Counted from the stretch's first letter, positions 36,675 to 45,704 are shown. The stretch is 64,000 nt of DNA from Streptomyces sp. AP-93 (GCF_022808175.1 NZ_JALGBX010000001.1:1-64000), one strand, 5' to 3'. Program-made: numbers and translations. Notes: a model not told the origin generated them from the letters alone.

Positions 36675-37520
36675 ATGCGTGATCTTGCGGGGGGATTCGG
36701 CTATCTGCTGGCCGGACAGCGATGGGTACTGCGCCACGGACGGTGGCTGGGCTTCGGGCTGCTGCCCGGGCTCGTCTCCCTCGTGCTGTACGCCGGCGCG
36801 CTCATCGGCCTCGGCTACGGCGCCGACGACCTGACCGCCTGGGCGACCCCCTTCGCCGACGGCTGGTCCTCCCCGTGGCTCGGGCTCTTCCGCGGCTTCC
36901 TGACCGCCCTGGTCTTCTGCCTCGGACTCTTCCTCGCGGTGATCACCTTCACCGCCGTGACCCTGCTCGTGGGCCAGCCGTTCTACGAGTCCCTCTCGGA
37001 GCAGGTCGACCGCACCGAGGGCGGCGAGGTCCCGGAGTCGGGCCTCACGCTCCCGCAGGAGCTGTGGATCTCCGCCCGCGACAGCCTGCGGATCCTGGGC
37101 CGGGTGCTGCTGTTCGGCATCCTGCTCTTCGGGCTCGGCTTCGTCCCGGTGATCGGGCAGACCGTGGTCCCGGTCCTCGGCTTCTGCGTCTCCGGCTTCT
37201 TCCTCGCCCAGGAGCTCACCTCCGTCGCCCTGATGCGCCGCCGGGTCCAGCTCACCGAGCAGCTCGCGCTGCTGCGCGGGCGGCGGATGCTGGCCCTCGG
37301 CTTCGGGGTGCCGCTGGTCGTGTCCTTCCTGGTACCGCTCGTCGCCGTGTTCCTGATGCCGGGCGCGGTGGCCGGGGCGACGCTCATGGTCCGTGACCTG
37401 GTGGGCGAAGACGCGGAGCAGGGGCCGGAGCAGGGCCAGGGGCAGGCTCACAGCCACAGCCAGGCTCAGGGCCAGGGTCCCGCGCAAGGCCAGGCTCCGG
37501 GCAAGCAGCTCAGCGCCTGA
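36675..37520 (+). CDS. EI24-domain membrane protein
   Basis: 281 residues of the EI24/CysZ-like family, with four to six membrane segments (about 25-50, 72-100, 135-160, 160-182, 206-235) and the typical QPFYESLSEQVDR stretch between them. The C-terminal tail is a low-complexity Gln/Gly repeat. TAAACT at 36663-36668 lies 6 bp before the ATG, so the mRNA may be leaderless. Transport of sulfate is known for CysZ, but the actinobacterial members are uncharacterised. Its end overlaps the convergent dehydrogenase gene by 11 bp. Confidence 0.82.
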   Translation: MRDLAGGFGYLLAGQRWVLRHGRWLGFGLLPGLVSLVLYAGALIGLGYGADDLTAWATPFADGWSSPWLGLFRGFLTALVFCLGLFLAVITFTAVTLLVGQPFYESLSEQVDRTEGGEVPESGLTLPQELWISARDSLRILGRVLLFGILLFGLGFVPVIGQTVVPVLGFCVSGFFLAQELTSVALMRRRVQLTEQLALLRGRRMLALGFGVPLVVSFLVPLVAVFLMPGAVAGATLMVRDLVGEDAEQGPEQGQGQAHSHSQAQGQGPAQGQAPGKQLSA

Positions 37521-38397
37521 GCAGAGTGATCGCCCCGGCGGTGTCCTCGCCGGCGTGGGCCGCCGGGTCGGCCGTCAGCCGTTCCCGCATCAGGTCCAGG
37601 TAGGGACTGATCAGCTCGGGGCTGACCCCCTGCTCCGCGGCGGTCCGCAGCAGGGTGGCGCTCGCCGTGACCTGCATGGCCAGGTTCGATTCGACGCCCG
37701 TGGTGAAGTCCCCCGAGACCAGCCGCTCGGCGGCGGCGCCCGCGAAGAAGCCCATCGCCCCCAGCCACTCGGTCAGCAGCGGAGCCAGGTCCTTCGGGGA
37801 GATGTCCTCGCCCTCGATCAGCGCGTAGGCGTGCGAGATCCCGGCGAAGAGCCCGGTCATCGCGCTCAGCAGGGCCACGTCGTGCAGGGCCGCGTGGCCG
37901 GGGTCGGAGCCGACGAAGCGGACGCCGGCCGGGACCTCCAGGGTGCTCCGGTGGGCCTCGAACAGGTCGGGGGAGCCGCTGTAGAAGACGTATCCACCGG
38001 CGGCGGGGGCGCCGATCATCGACGGGGTGGCCATGATCCCGCCGTCGAGGAACCGGGCCCCGCGCTCCTGGGCCCACGCGGCCCGGGCGCGGCCGTCGGC
38101 GGGCGTGCCGGTGGTCAGGTCGACCAGGTCCTTGCCGGAGAGGTCCAGCCCCTCCAGGGCCGATCCGACGCTGGCGTGGTCCAGCAGGCAGACCACGATC
38201 AGGCCGTTCGCCGCCACCGCCTCGGCGGGGCTCGCGGCGACGACGGCGCCTTCGGCCGCGAGGGCCTCGGCCTTGGCGGGGGTGCGGTTCCAGACGGTGA
38301 GGGGGTGCCCGGCGGTGAGCCAGGTGCGGGCGAGGGCGGTGCCCATCGCGCCGAGTCCGAGGAGGGTGATCGGGGTCTTCGTGCTGGTGTCGGTCAT
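37510..38397 (-). CDS. NAD(P)-dependent imine-reductase-like dehydrogenase
   Basis: 295 residues of the beta-hydroxyacid dehydrogenase/6-phosphogluconate dehydrogenase superfamily. Rossmann motif GLGAMGTALA (14-23), NRTPAKAE for NADP selection, DLTTGTP and a helical C-terminal domain. The canonical catalytic lysine region is replaced by sequence like that of imine reductases (GHAALHDVALLS). ATG at 38397, probably leaderless. It is divergent from an HxlR regulator, its likely controller. The substrate is unknown. Confidence 0.82.
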   Translation of the reverse strand: MTDTSTKTPITLLGLGAMGTALARTWLTAGHPLTVWNRTPAKAEALAAEGAVVAASPAEAVAANGLIVVCLLDHASVGSALEGLDLSGKDLVDLTTGTPADGRARAAWAQERGARFLDGGIMATPSMIGAPAAGGYVFYSGSPDLFEAHRSTLEVPAGVRFVGSDPGHAALHDVALLSAMTGLFAGISHAYALIEGEDISPKDLAPLLTEWLGAMGFFAGAAAERLVSGDFTTGVESNLAMQVTASATLLRTAAEQGVSPELISPYLDLMRERLTADPAAHAGEDTAGAITLLRR

Positions 38398-38404
38398 GCC
38401 GATT

Positions 38405-38443
38405 AGCCTGGTGGAGGGCCGTCATGTGCTCAAGTACGCACTT
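38405..38443 (-). promoter_or_regulatory. Dehydrogenase promoter with HxlR box candidate
   Basis: On the minus strand TTGAGC (38433-38428), a 17-bp spacer and CAGGCT (38410-38405) lie 7 bp before the ATG at 38397. AAGTACGCACTT (38432-38443), a 10-of-12 palindrome, overlaps the -35 and is a plausible HxlR operator. Confidence 0.5.
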
Positions 38444-38494
38444 CGGAGTGGGTGGTTACCCCGAGGTGAGCGAACAGGTGGGGAGGGGTGCGTG

Positions 38495-38842
38495 ATGGCA
38501 ATGACACAGCGGCCGGGGGCGGATCACTGCGGGATCGCCGCGGCGATGTCCGTGATCGACGGCAAGTGGAAGGTGTCGGTCCTGTGGGAGCTGGAGCAGT
38601 GCCCGCGCCGGTTCGGCGAACTGCGCCGACTGGTCCCGGGGGTCTCGGAGAAGGTGCTCGCGGCCCAGCTGCGCGAGCTGGAGACGGACGGCATCGTCCA
38701 CCGCGAGGTCTACGAGGAGGTCCCGCCGCGCGTGGAGTACTCCCTGACCCCGCTCGGCCAAGAGCTGAACGAGGCCCTGGAGGCCCTCGGCGCGTGGGGC
38801 ACCAAGCACCTGCTCCCCGACGGGCCGCGGCGCACCGCCTGA
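38495..38842 (+). CDS. HxlR-family transcriptional regulator
   Basis: 115-residue winged helix regulator. The conserved N-terminal cysteine (Cys12 in DHCGIAAAM) that senses redox or electrophiles in several HxlR members is present. It is followed by IDGKWKVSVLWEL, RRFGELRRLVPGVSEKVL and the wing PPRVEYSLTPLG. ATG at 38495, with GGGGAGGGG upstream; GTG at 38492 is an alternative. It likely senses an electrophile and controls the divergent reductase gene. Confidence 0.87.
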   Translation: MAMTQRPGADHCGIAAAMSVIDGKWKVSVLWELEQCPRRFGELRRLVPGVSEKVLAAQLRELETDGIVHREVYEEVPPRVEYSLTPLGQELNEALEALGAWGTKHLLPDGPRRTA

Positions 38843-38844
38843 GG

Positions 38845-39579
38845 TCACTCCGGGCGGCGGAACAGCGCCGTCCACAGGAACGCCTCACCGAAGGCTTCGG
38901 AGGACGCGGGCTCGTCGTTCATCCGGCGCAGCTCCACCTCGGTGAGGTCCTCGAAGACCCAGCGCAGCGCCTCCGGGGTGTACGCGAGCCCGCCTTCGAG
39001 GCGGGCCCTGCCGTAGAACTCCGCATCGGGCAGCTCGGAGCCCATCGCGCCCGAGGCGAAGCAGGTCAGTGCGAAGCGCCCGCCGGGTGCCAGCAGCCGG
39101 TCCAGCAGGGCCAGGTAGCTGACCCGGCGGTGCGGCGGCAGGTGGTGGAAGCAGCCCGAGTCGTAGATCAGGTCGTACGGGCCCACGAGCCCGGCGCCGG
39201 CCGCACCGAAGGCGTCCCCGTGGTGGAAGCGGACCCGGGCTCCCGCGGTACGGGCACGTTCCCCGGCCCAGGCCAGGGCCGTCGGGGAGAGGTCGACGGC
39301 GTCCACCTCGAAGCCCCGCGCGGCCAGGTGCAGGGCGTTGCGGCCGGGACCGCAGCCCAGGTCCAGGGCCCGGCCGCCCGCGGGGATCAGCCCGCGGTCG
39401 AGGCAGGAGACCAGGTTCTCGTCGGGCTTCGCCGCGAAGAACGGCACCGGCCGCTCGCGGTCCGCGTAGAAGCCGTCCCACCAGGCGGAACCGCCGGCCG
39501 TCCAGCGGTCCGCCTCCGGTGCGAAGAGCCCGTCCACGAGGGCGAGCACATCGTCGACACTGCGTCTGTTCCGGTCCAT
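38845..39579 (-). CDS. Class I SAM-dependent methyltransferase
   Basis: 244 residues. Motif I LDLGCGPGRNALHLA (about 72-86), acidic motif II VDAVDLS and post-motif GPYDLIYDSGCFHHLP place it in the class I fold. An N-terminal helical region with WWDGFYADR-like residues resembles TehB/thiopurine methyltransferase-type proteins. ATG at 39579 after AGGAACGG. The acceptor is unknown. Upstream, 39580-39841 holds no gene I can support. Confidence 0.82.
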   Translation of the reverse strand: MDRNRRSVDDVLALVDGLFAPEADRWTAGGSAWWDGFYADRERPVPFFAAKPDENLVSCLDRGLIPAGGRALDLGCGPGRNALHLAARGFEVDAVDLSPTALAWAGERARTAGARVRFHHGDAFGAAGAGLVGPYDLIYDSGCFHHLPPHRRVSYLALLDRLLAPGGRFALTCFASGAMGSELPDAEFYGRARLEGGLAYTPEALRWVFEDLTEVELRRMNDEPASSEAFGEAFLWTALFRRPE

Positions 39580-39841
39580 CCGAACCGTTCCTGAAGACTG
39601 AGCGGGGGTGAGCCCGACCAGCCGCACGCCCCAAACGGTCTTGAGCGCACTGGTCCCCGGCGTACTCGACCCCGGGGCGGCGACACGCATCTTGTACGTG
39701 GTCCGATCCCGGGAGGCCAGTTCCCTGTGCGACCTGGCCATGTGGGTACGGCCAGAGGCGACGGGGAGGCCCTGAACCATCACTCCGGTGGAGCAGGGGC
39801 CCCGCACGCTGGCACCGCACTCGGCGTCCCAGATCGCCCGA

Positions 39842-40637
39842 TCACGTTAACCCGATCAGCCCAGGGCGCCGCAAGGTAGAGAGCGGACCGTCACACGATC
39901 GAGCTAACCCGACCGCCGGCACCTCCGCCACGGCCACCGACGGCGTGTGCGCGTCCGCCTCGGCCAGCGGGGTCCCGCCCGGTGCCCATACGGCCGCGCC
40001 CCCCGCAGCCCGTCCACGGTCCGGCGGGTCCGACGTGGTTGGCGAGGGCCACGTACATCCTGGAGTCCCGGGCGATCCCCGGGTGGACCGCCGCACGCTC
40101 GGCGACGCCGTCGCCCGTGCCGTAGAGGGAGCTCGCCAGGTGAACCCGGCAGCAGGCCGCGGCGCCCGCGGCGGGCACGTCCGCGAAGTGGTTGTCGAAG
40201 CAGATCCCCAGGGAGAAGCGGATCCCGCCGAGCTCGAAGCGGCCCGGGGTCGTCCCCGCGGCGAAGACATCCTGCTCGTGGCGGAACAGGTGCTGCTTGG
40301 CGTACGTGGTCACGTGCGCGCCGTCCGCGTCGTGGACCAGGGTCGCGATGACGGGCCGGGGGCCGTCCGTGCGCAGCGCGACATTGACGGCGGTGGCGAT
40401 CCCCGTGGAGCGAACGGGATCCAGCCGGGGATCCTCGGCGTCGGCCAGCCACAGGCCGGGGTCGGCGGCGAGCGCGGCCAACTCGTAGCCGGTCAGGGTC
40501 AACTCGGGGAACACCACCAGCCCGGCGCCGTCCTCCCGGGCCCGCACGGCGAGCGCGGCCGCCCGTACGGCGTTGGCGGACACGTCGGCGGGGGCGCAGC
40601 TCAGCTGCGCGGCAGCGATCTTCACCCGGCCCAGCAT
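39842..40637 (-). pseudogene. Carbon-nitrogen hydrolase (nitrilase superfamily), frameshifted
   Basis: The first ~190 residues from ATG 40637 are a good nitrilase-superfamily amidase with the Glu45-Lys114-Cys146 triad (FPELTLTG, YAKQHLF, GICFDNHF). After GPAGPWTGCGG (bases near 40001-40010) the frame leaves family sequence. The correct continuation, AAVWAPGGTPLAEADAHT, is found in the next frame. The switch lies in a run of six G (minus strand), so one extra G explains it. It is either a real frameshift near the C-terminus or a sequencing error. The catalytic part is intact. A GTG at 40625 is an alternative start. Confidence 0.75.
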
Positions 40638-40675
40638 TCCAGTCCGGCATGCCGGCCCCGCGGTCAGGGCGTCCC

Positions 40676-41251
40676 TCAGGCCCGGGGCCCCTGGATCAGG
40701 TCCAGGAAGGCGCGGAAGGTGCCGGGCATGTCCACGGATTCGGGGGCCAGCAGCCACTGGTACTGGAGGCCGTCCATCACGGCGGCCAGCAGCGGGGCCG
40801 CCTGTTCGGGGGTGAGGCCCGAGGGGAGCCGCTCGCCGTACTCCGCGCGCAGCACGTCCGCCATCGCGCCGCGCACCTGCGCGTACCGCTCGGCGAAGAA
40901 CTCCCGCGCCGGGTGGCCGTCTGTGACGCTCTCGCCGAGCAGCGCCGAGAAGGTCTGCACGATGCCGGGGCGCATGGCGTTGTACTCCACCAGGGAGGCC
41001 AGCAGGTCCGGGCGCCAGGCGTCGGCCAGCGCGCGCGTGCCGCCGCCGGTGTCCCAGCGGTCGCGCTCCTCCAGGACCGCGACCAGCAGCGCTTCCTTGG
41101 TCGGGAAGTAGTGCAGCAGTCCCTGCTGGGTCAGGCCCACCCGCTCGGCGACCGCGCCCAGGGCCGCGCCCCGGTAACCGCGCTCGGCGATCACCTCGAC
41201 GGCCGCGCGGACGATCTCCACGCGCCGTTCCTCACTCCTGGCCCTGACCAT
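40676..41251 (-). CDS. TetR-family transcriptional regulator
   Basis: 191 residues. The N-terminal helix-turn-helix (about 10-55) contains AAVEVIAERGYRGAAL and GLTQQGLLHYFPTKEALL; the C-terminal domain is BetI-like. ATG at 41251 with GAAGGGG upstream. It is divergent from the GH3 beta-glucosidase gene and is its likely repressor, with operators in the repeats at 41302-41342. An inducing glucoside would fit, but this is inference. Confidence 0.86.
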   Translation of the reverse strand: MVRARSEERRVEIVRAAVEVIAERGYRGAALGAVAERVGLTQQGLLHYFPTKEALLVAVLEERDRWDTGGGTRALADAWRPDLLASLVEYNAMRPGIVQTFSALLGESVTDGHPAREFFAERYAQVRGAMADVLRAEYGERLPSGLTPEQAAPLLAAVMDGLQYQWLLAPESVDMPGTFRAFLDLIQGPRA

Positions 41252-41301
41252 CGCCCCGCCACCCCTTCCGTTCCACGCCTGCCAGCAGGACCGTACGGCA
41301 T

Positions 41302-41342
41302 CTGTAGATTACGAACAGATTACGAACCCTACCGCTCTACAG
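41302..41342. promoter_or_regulatory. TetR operator candidates between tetR and GH3
   Basis: Two perfect head-to-tail copies of AGATTACGAAC (41306-41316 and 41317-41327), flanked by CTGTAGA (41302-41308) and its complement TCTACAG (41336-41342). This is the only AT-rich patch in the divergent region. Confidence 0.5.
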
Positions 41343-41363
41343 GTAACGGGTCCACCATGGGGT

Positions 41364-41431
41364 CACCGCACGGCGCCGCACCGCACCGCACGGCGCCGCA
41401 CCGCGCACCCCGCACCCCGCACCCCGCACCC
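41364..41431. repeat. Tandem repeats upstream of GH3
   Basis: Two perfect copies of a 20-bp unit starting CACCGCACGGCG (41364-41383, 41384-41403) are followed by four perfect 7-bp copies of CGCACCC (41404-41431). They end 19 bp before the GH3 start, inside the expected 5' leader, so copy-number change could alter translation. Confidence 0.85.
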
Positions 41432-41449
41432 CGCACTCAACGAGGAGGC

Positions 41450-43909
41450 ATGGCCGTGACCGATGCCGATCAGGTCCGCAACGACGCCGTAGAGACGGCC
41501 CTGGGCAAGCTGGACCTCGACACCAAGGCCCGGCTGCTGGCCGGCCAGGACATGTGGTCCCTGCCCGCCGTCCCCGAGATCGGGCTGAAGTCCCTGGTCA
41601 TGTCCGACGGCCCCATCGGGGTGCGCGGCGTGCGCTGGACCGCCGACGACCCGTCGATCGCCCTGCCCTCCCCGACCGCGCTCGCCGCCGCGTGGGACCC
41701 CGAGCTCGCCCGCCGGGCCGGCCGCCTCCTCGCCCAGGAGGCCCGCCGCAAGGGCGTCCACGTGCTCCTCGCGCCCACCGTCAACCTGCACCGCTCCCCG
41801 CTCGGCGGCCGGCACTTCGAGTGCTACTCCGAGGACCCGTACCTCACCGGCGCGGTCGGCAGCGGCTACGTGAACGGCGTCCAGGACGGCGGCGTCGGCA
41901 CCACCGTCAAGCACTTCGTCGGCAACGACGCCGAGACCGAGCGCTTCACCGTCGACAGCGTCATCGCCCCGCGCCCGCTGCGCGAGCTGTATCTGGCGCC
42001 CTTCGAGGCCATCGTCGCCAACGCCCACCCATGGGGCATCATGACCGCCTACAACCGGGTCAACGGCACGACGATGACCGAGCACCGCTACCTCGTGAAC
42101 GAGGTCCTGCGCGGCGAATGGGGCTTCGACGGCTGCAACGTCTCCGACTGGATGGCCGCCCGTTCCACCGCCGGCGACATCCTCGGCGGCATGGACGTGG
42201 CCATGCCCGGCCCCGTCACCGTCTACGGAGCTCCGCTCGCCGAAGCCGTCCGCGCCGGCGAGGTCCCCGAGTCCGCCGTCGACGACGCCGTCCGCAACGT
42301 CCTGCGCCTCGCGGCCCGCGTCGGCATCCTGGAGGGCGCCCCCGCCGCGGTCGGCGAGGTCCCGGCCCCCATCGACGGCCAGGCGCTGGCCCGCGAGCTG
42401 GCCGCCCGCGGCTTCGTCCTCGTACGCAACGAGGCCGTCGCCGACGGCAAGCCCGTGCTCCCGCTCGCCGCCGCACCCGGCCACACCGTCGCGCTCAGCG
42501 GCGCCGCCGCCCGCGACGCCCGCGTCCTCGGCGGCGGCAGCGCCACCGTCTTCCCGGAGCGGATCGTCTCCCCCCTGGACGGACTGGCCGCGGCCCTCCC
42601 CGACGGAGCCCTCACCTACACCGTCGGCGCCGACCCCAGCGACGAACTGACCCCCGCCGACAAGGGCTTCCAGCTCCGCGCGGTCTGCCGGGACGCCTCC
42701 GGCGCCGTCCTCGGCACCGGTTCGCTGCCCACGGGCCAGGTCCAGTGGATCGGCGACGACCTGCCCGAAGGCGTCACGTACGGGACGATGGCGAGCCTCG
42801 AGGTCACCGGTACGTTCGTGCCGCGCGAGAGCGGCGAGCACGCCTTCGGCACCCGCGGACTCGGCGCCTTCACCCTCGCCGTCGACGGCGAGACCCGCTG
42901 GCACGGGGTCCAGCCGATGGGCGACGAGGCCGACCCCTTCGAGGCGTTCTTCGGCGCTCCCCAGGTGCGCACCCGCCTCACCCTCGCCGAGGGCGAAGCC
43001 GTCGAGGTTTCGCTGACCTACCAGGTCCCCGACGTGACGACCCTGCCGCTCAAGGCGATCATGTTCTCCTTCCTCCACCTCGGCCCCCAGCGCTCCGCCG
43101 ACGAGCTCATCGCCGAGGCCGTGGAGGCCGCGCGCACGGCGGACACCGCCGTCGTGGTCGTCGCCACCACCGAGCGCGTGGAGTCCGAGGGCTTCGACCG
43201 CAAGGACCTCACCCTCCCGGGCCGCCAGAACGACCTGGTGCGCGCCGTCGCCGCCGTCAACCCGAACACCGTGGTCGTCGTCAACGCGGGCTCCCCGGTG
43301 GAACTCCCGTGGCGCGACGAGGTCGCCGCCGTGCTGCTGACCTGGTTCCCCGGGCAGGAGGGCGGGGCCGCGCTGGCCGACGTACTCCTCGGCGAGGCCG
43401 AGCCGGGCGGGCGGCTGCCCACCACCTGGCCCGCCGAGTTCGCCGACGCGCCGGTCACCGAAGTCACCCCCACCGACGGGTGCCTGGAGTACACCGAGGG
43501 GCTCTTCATCGGCTACCGGGCCTACGAGAAGCACGGGATCGCCCCCGCCTTCCCCTTCGGGCACGGCCTCGGCTACACCGACTGGGCCTACGAGTCCCTG
43601 GAGGCCACCCCCACGCAGGCGACGGTCCGCGTCACCAACACCGGCACCCGGCCGGGCCGCGAGACCGTACAGATCTACCTGGCGCCCGTCGCGGACGGCG
43701 CCCTGCGCCCGGCGAGCTGGCTCGCGGGCTTCGCGAGCGTGACCGCCGGCCCCGGCGAGAGCGTCGACGTGGAGATCCCCCTGCCGGCGCGCGCCTTCGA
43801 GATCTGGGACCAGCCCTCCCGCTCCTGGCAGCGGATCGGCGGCGGGTACGAGGTCCGCGCGAGCCGCTCGCACGGCGACACGCGGCTGACGGCGGCCCTC
43901 CACCTGTAA
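41450..43909 (+). CDS. GH3 beta-glucosidase with PA14 domain
   Basis: 819 residues, no signal peptide. GH3 N-terminal barrel (about 30-290) with nucleophile Asp233 in NVSDWM, alpha/beta domain interrupted by a PA14 module (about 390-540), and fibronectin-III-like C-terminus (about 700-800). KHFVGNDAETER and the LTWFPGQEGG block are typical. ATG at 41450 after GAGGAGG. It would cleave beta-linked gluco-oligosaccharides or plant glucosides in the cytoplasm. It could also help the xyloglucan locus, although its regulator is a different one (divergent TetR). Confidence 0.9.
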   Translation: MAVTDADQVRNDAVETALGKLDLDTKARLLAGQDMWSLPAVPEIGLKSLVMSDGPIGVRGVRWTADDPSIALPSPTALAAAWDPELARRAGRLLAQEARRKGVHVLLAPTVNLHRSPLGGRHFECYSEDPYLTGAVGSGYVNGVQDGGVGTTVKHFVGNDAETERFTVDSVIAPRPLRELYLAPFEAIVANAHPWGIMTAYNRVNGTTMTEHRYLVNEVLRGEWGFDGCNVSDWMAARSTAGDILGGMDVAMPGPVTVYGAPLAEAVRAGEVPESAVDDAVRNVLRLAARVGILEGAPAAVGEVPAPIDGQALARELAARGFVLVRNEAVADGKPVLPLAAAPGHTVALSGAAARDARVLGGGSATVFPERIVSPLDGLAAALPDGALTYTVGADPSDELTPADKGFQLRAVCRDASGAVLGTGSLPTGQVQWIGDDLPEGVTYGTMASLEVTGTFVPRESGEHAFGTRGLGAFTLAVDGETRWHGVQPMGDEADPFEAFFGAPQVRTRLTLAEGEAVEVSLTYQVPDVTTLPLKAIMFSFLHLGPQRSADELIAEAVEAARTADTAVVVVATTERVESEGFDRKDLTLPGRQNDLVRAVAAVNPNTVVVVNAGSPVELPWRDEVAAVLLTWFPGQEGGAALADVLLGEAEPGGRLPTTWPAEFADAPVTEVTPTDGCLEYTEGLFIGYRAYEKHGIAPAFPFGHGLGYTDWAYESLEATPTQATVRVTNTGTRPGRETVQIYLAPVADGALRPASWLAGFASVTAGPGESVDVEIPLPARAFEIWDQPSRSWQRIGGGYEVRASRSHGDTRLTAALHL

Positions 43910-43917
43910 TGGCCGGA

Positions 43918-43939
43918 AATCACCCCTCTCGGGGTGATT
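43918..43939. terminator. Bidirectional hairpin between GH3 and GDSL genes
   Basis: AATCACCCC (43918-43926), TCTC loop, GGGGTGATT (43931-43939), 8 bp after the GH3 stop and between convergent genes. Confidence 0.75.
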
Positions 43940-43999
43940 GAAAAAGCTGGACCGGGGGCGGGCCCTGACACCCGCCCCCGGTCCGATCCACCTGCCGCG

Positions 44000-44911
44000 T
44001 CAACGCGGAGGCTCGGCGGAGGTCACCTGTCGGTGCGCCAGTTCCGCGAGCCGCGCCTGCCCGTCCTTGCCCGGATGGAACCAGTCCCAGCGGCTCAACT
44101 GCTCCGCCGAGAAGGGGTACTGAAACACTGCGCCGCCGTCGTAGCGGCACAGCTCGTCCTTCGCGCAGACCTCGCGCAGCACCTCGTTGTACTCGACCAC
44201 GCGCGCCCGCACCTGCTCCCGCCGGGCCGTCGCACCGGTCGCGGCCGAGGTCGGATCGGCGAGCATCGACTGGCAGATGCCCAGCTTCCAGATCCGGCGC
44301 ACCATCGGGTCGTCCTTGCCCTGCTCCCACAGCCGCTGGAGGTCCGGGATGCTGGAGACGTACACCTGCGAGGCCGGTGAGGCCGCCCGCAGGCCGGCCA
44401 GCGCCTTCTCGAAGCCGGACCGGAAGGCGGCCACCGGAGTCATCGACGAAGCCGAGGGCCGGCAGGCGTCGTTCGAGCCCACCATCACCGTGACCAGGCC
44501 CGGCTTGTGCCCGGCCGCCGAGGCGAGCTGCCCCGGCAGGTCCGCCATCCGGGAGCCGGTCACCGCGTAGTTCCAGCTGCGCGCGGGCACCTCGGCCTCG
44601 CCGAGCAGCCGGGCGGCCAGCGAACGCACCTCGGGGTCGTCACCGGTGGCCCAGGAGGCCTCCGGGCAGTCGGCCAGCACCGAACAGGCGTCGAAACCGC
44701 GCGTGATGGAGTCGCCCACGGCGGCGACCGAGGCCGGCGCGGTGTTCCACCGGGGAGCCGCCTGCGCACCGCGCTCGCCCCCGGTCGTCGCCCGGTCCGC
44801 CGAACACCCGGTCAGCGCACCCGCCGTCAGGAGCAGCAGGGCGGCCGCCGCGGCCGCGCCCGCGCCCGCGGAAGTCCGACGCGCGCGGCGGCGTGGGGCG
44901 GTGGTGCGCAT
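44000..44911 (-). CDS. SGNH/GDSL-family esterase lipoprotein
   Basis: 303 residues. Twin-Arg-rich N-terminus, hydrophobic helix and lipobox LTGC (lipidated Cys36). Catalytic Ser68 in GDSIT, block III GSNDAC and the terminal DWFHP that supplies Asp and His. Several further cysteines suggest disulfides outside the cell. ATG at 44911 after GAGGAGGG. It probably deacetylates or de-esterifies an extracellular polymer or lipid; the substrate is not known. Confidence 0.87.
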   Translation of the reverse strand: MRTTAPRRRARRTSAGAGAAAAAALLLLTAGALTGCSADRATTGGERGAQAAPRWNTAPASVAAVGDSITRGFDACSVLADCPEASWATGDDPEVRSLAARLLGEAEVPARSWNYAVTGSRMADLPGQLASAAGHKPGLVTVMVGSNDACRPSASSMTPVAAFRSGFEKALAGLRAASPASQVYVSSIPDLQRLWEQGKDDPMVRRIWKLGICQSMLADPTSAATGATARREQVRARVVEYNEVLREVCAKDELCRYDGGAVFQYPFSAEQLSRWDWFHPGKDGQARLAELAHRQVTSAEPPR

Positions 44912-45161
44912 GCGGACGGTCCCTCCTCGTCGCCCCCGCGTCATTCGGTGGCGTCCTGCTGAGTGAATGCTCTGTGTTTACGGGCCTCGGAGCGACCGTA
45001 CGTCACACCAGGACCCCCGGCGCACGGTAGCTTTTTCCCGTGGCGTTTCGGCCGCAAGTCCCGCAACGCAATGTCAAATAATTTCCGTTACATTACATCA
45101 CGTCACATACTGTCCGTTTTCTGGAGTTTATTCCCGACCTCGTCCCACACTGGAGGTCCCG

Positions 45162-45656
45162 GTGACGACACGTGGAGTCCTGTACGTGCACTCCGCACCG
45201 CGCGCGCTCTGTCCGCACGTGGAATGGGCTGTTGCGGGGGTGCTCGGGGTGCGGGTGAACCTCGACTGGATCCGTCAGCCCGCCTCCCCGGGCACCTGGA
45301 GAGCCGAGTTCTCCTGGCAGGCCGAGGCGGGCACGGCCTCGAAACTCGCCTCCGCGCTGCGCGGCTGGCACCTGCTCCGCTTCGAGGTGACCGCGGAACC
45401 CTGTCCGACCGCCGAGGGCGAGCGCTACAGCTCCACCCCGCACCTGGGCATCTTCCACGCCGTCACCGGCATGCACGGCGACATCCTGATCCCCGAGGAC
45501 CGGCTGCGCGCCGCCCTCGCCCGGTCCGCGCACGGCGAGACGGACCTGGAAGCGGAGATCGCCAAACTGCTCGGCAAACCCTGGGACGACGAGCTCGAAC
45601 CCTTCCGCTACGCGGGTGAGGGCGCCCCGGTGCGCTGGCTCCACCAGGTGGTCTGA
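45162..45656 (+). CDS. DUF3145-family protein
   Basis: 164 residues, soluble, actinobacteria-specific family of unknown function, recognised from the opening RGVLYVHSAPRALCPHVEW and the body HLGIFHAVTGMHGDILIPEDRL. GTG at 45162 after TGGAGG. It lies next to the fatty-acid synthase genes but is convergent with fabF. The 250 bp upstream are unusually AT-rich (about 45070-45130), a likely strong promoter region. Confidence 0.85.
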   Translation: MTTRGVLYVHSAPRALCPHVEWAVAGVLGVRVNLDWIRQPASPGTWRAEFSWQAEAGTASKLASALRGWHLLRFEVTAEPCPTAEGERYSSTPHLGIFHAVTGMHGDILIPEDRLRAALARSAHGETDLEAEIAKLLGKPWDDELEPFRYAGEGAPVRWLHQVV

Positions 45657-45671
45657 GGCCCCGGACACGCC

Positions 45672-45704
45672 GAAGGCCCGCCCGGGAATCCCGGGCGGGC
45701 CTTC
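45672..45704. terminator. Hairpin terminator between DUF3145 gene and fabF
   Basis: Perfect 16-bp GC-rich inverted repeat (45672-45687 with 45689-45704) and a minimal loop. It follows the DUF3145 stop by 15 bp and lies 44 bp beyond the convergent fabF stop, so it can serve both. Confidence 0.8.

Noticed and set aside
39580..39841. Possible small gene upstream of the methyltransferase
   Set aside because: Both strands are open for short stretches, and a plus-strand run reading ALVPGVLDPGAATRILYVV looked tempting, but there is no start with a ribosome site and no recognised family.
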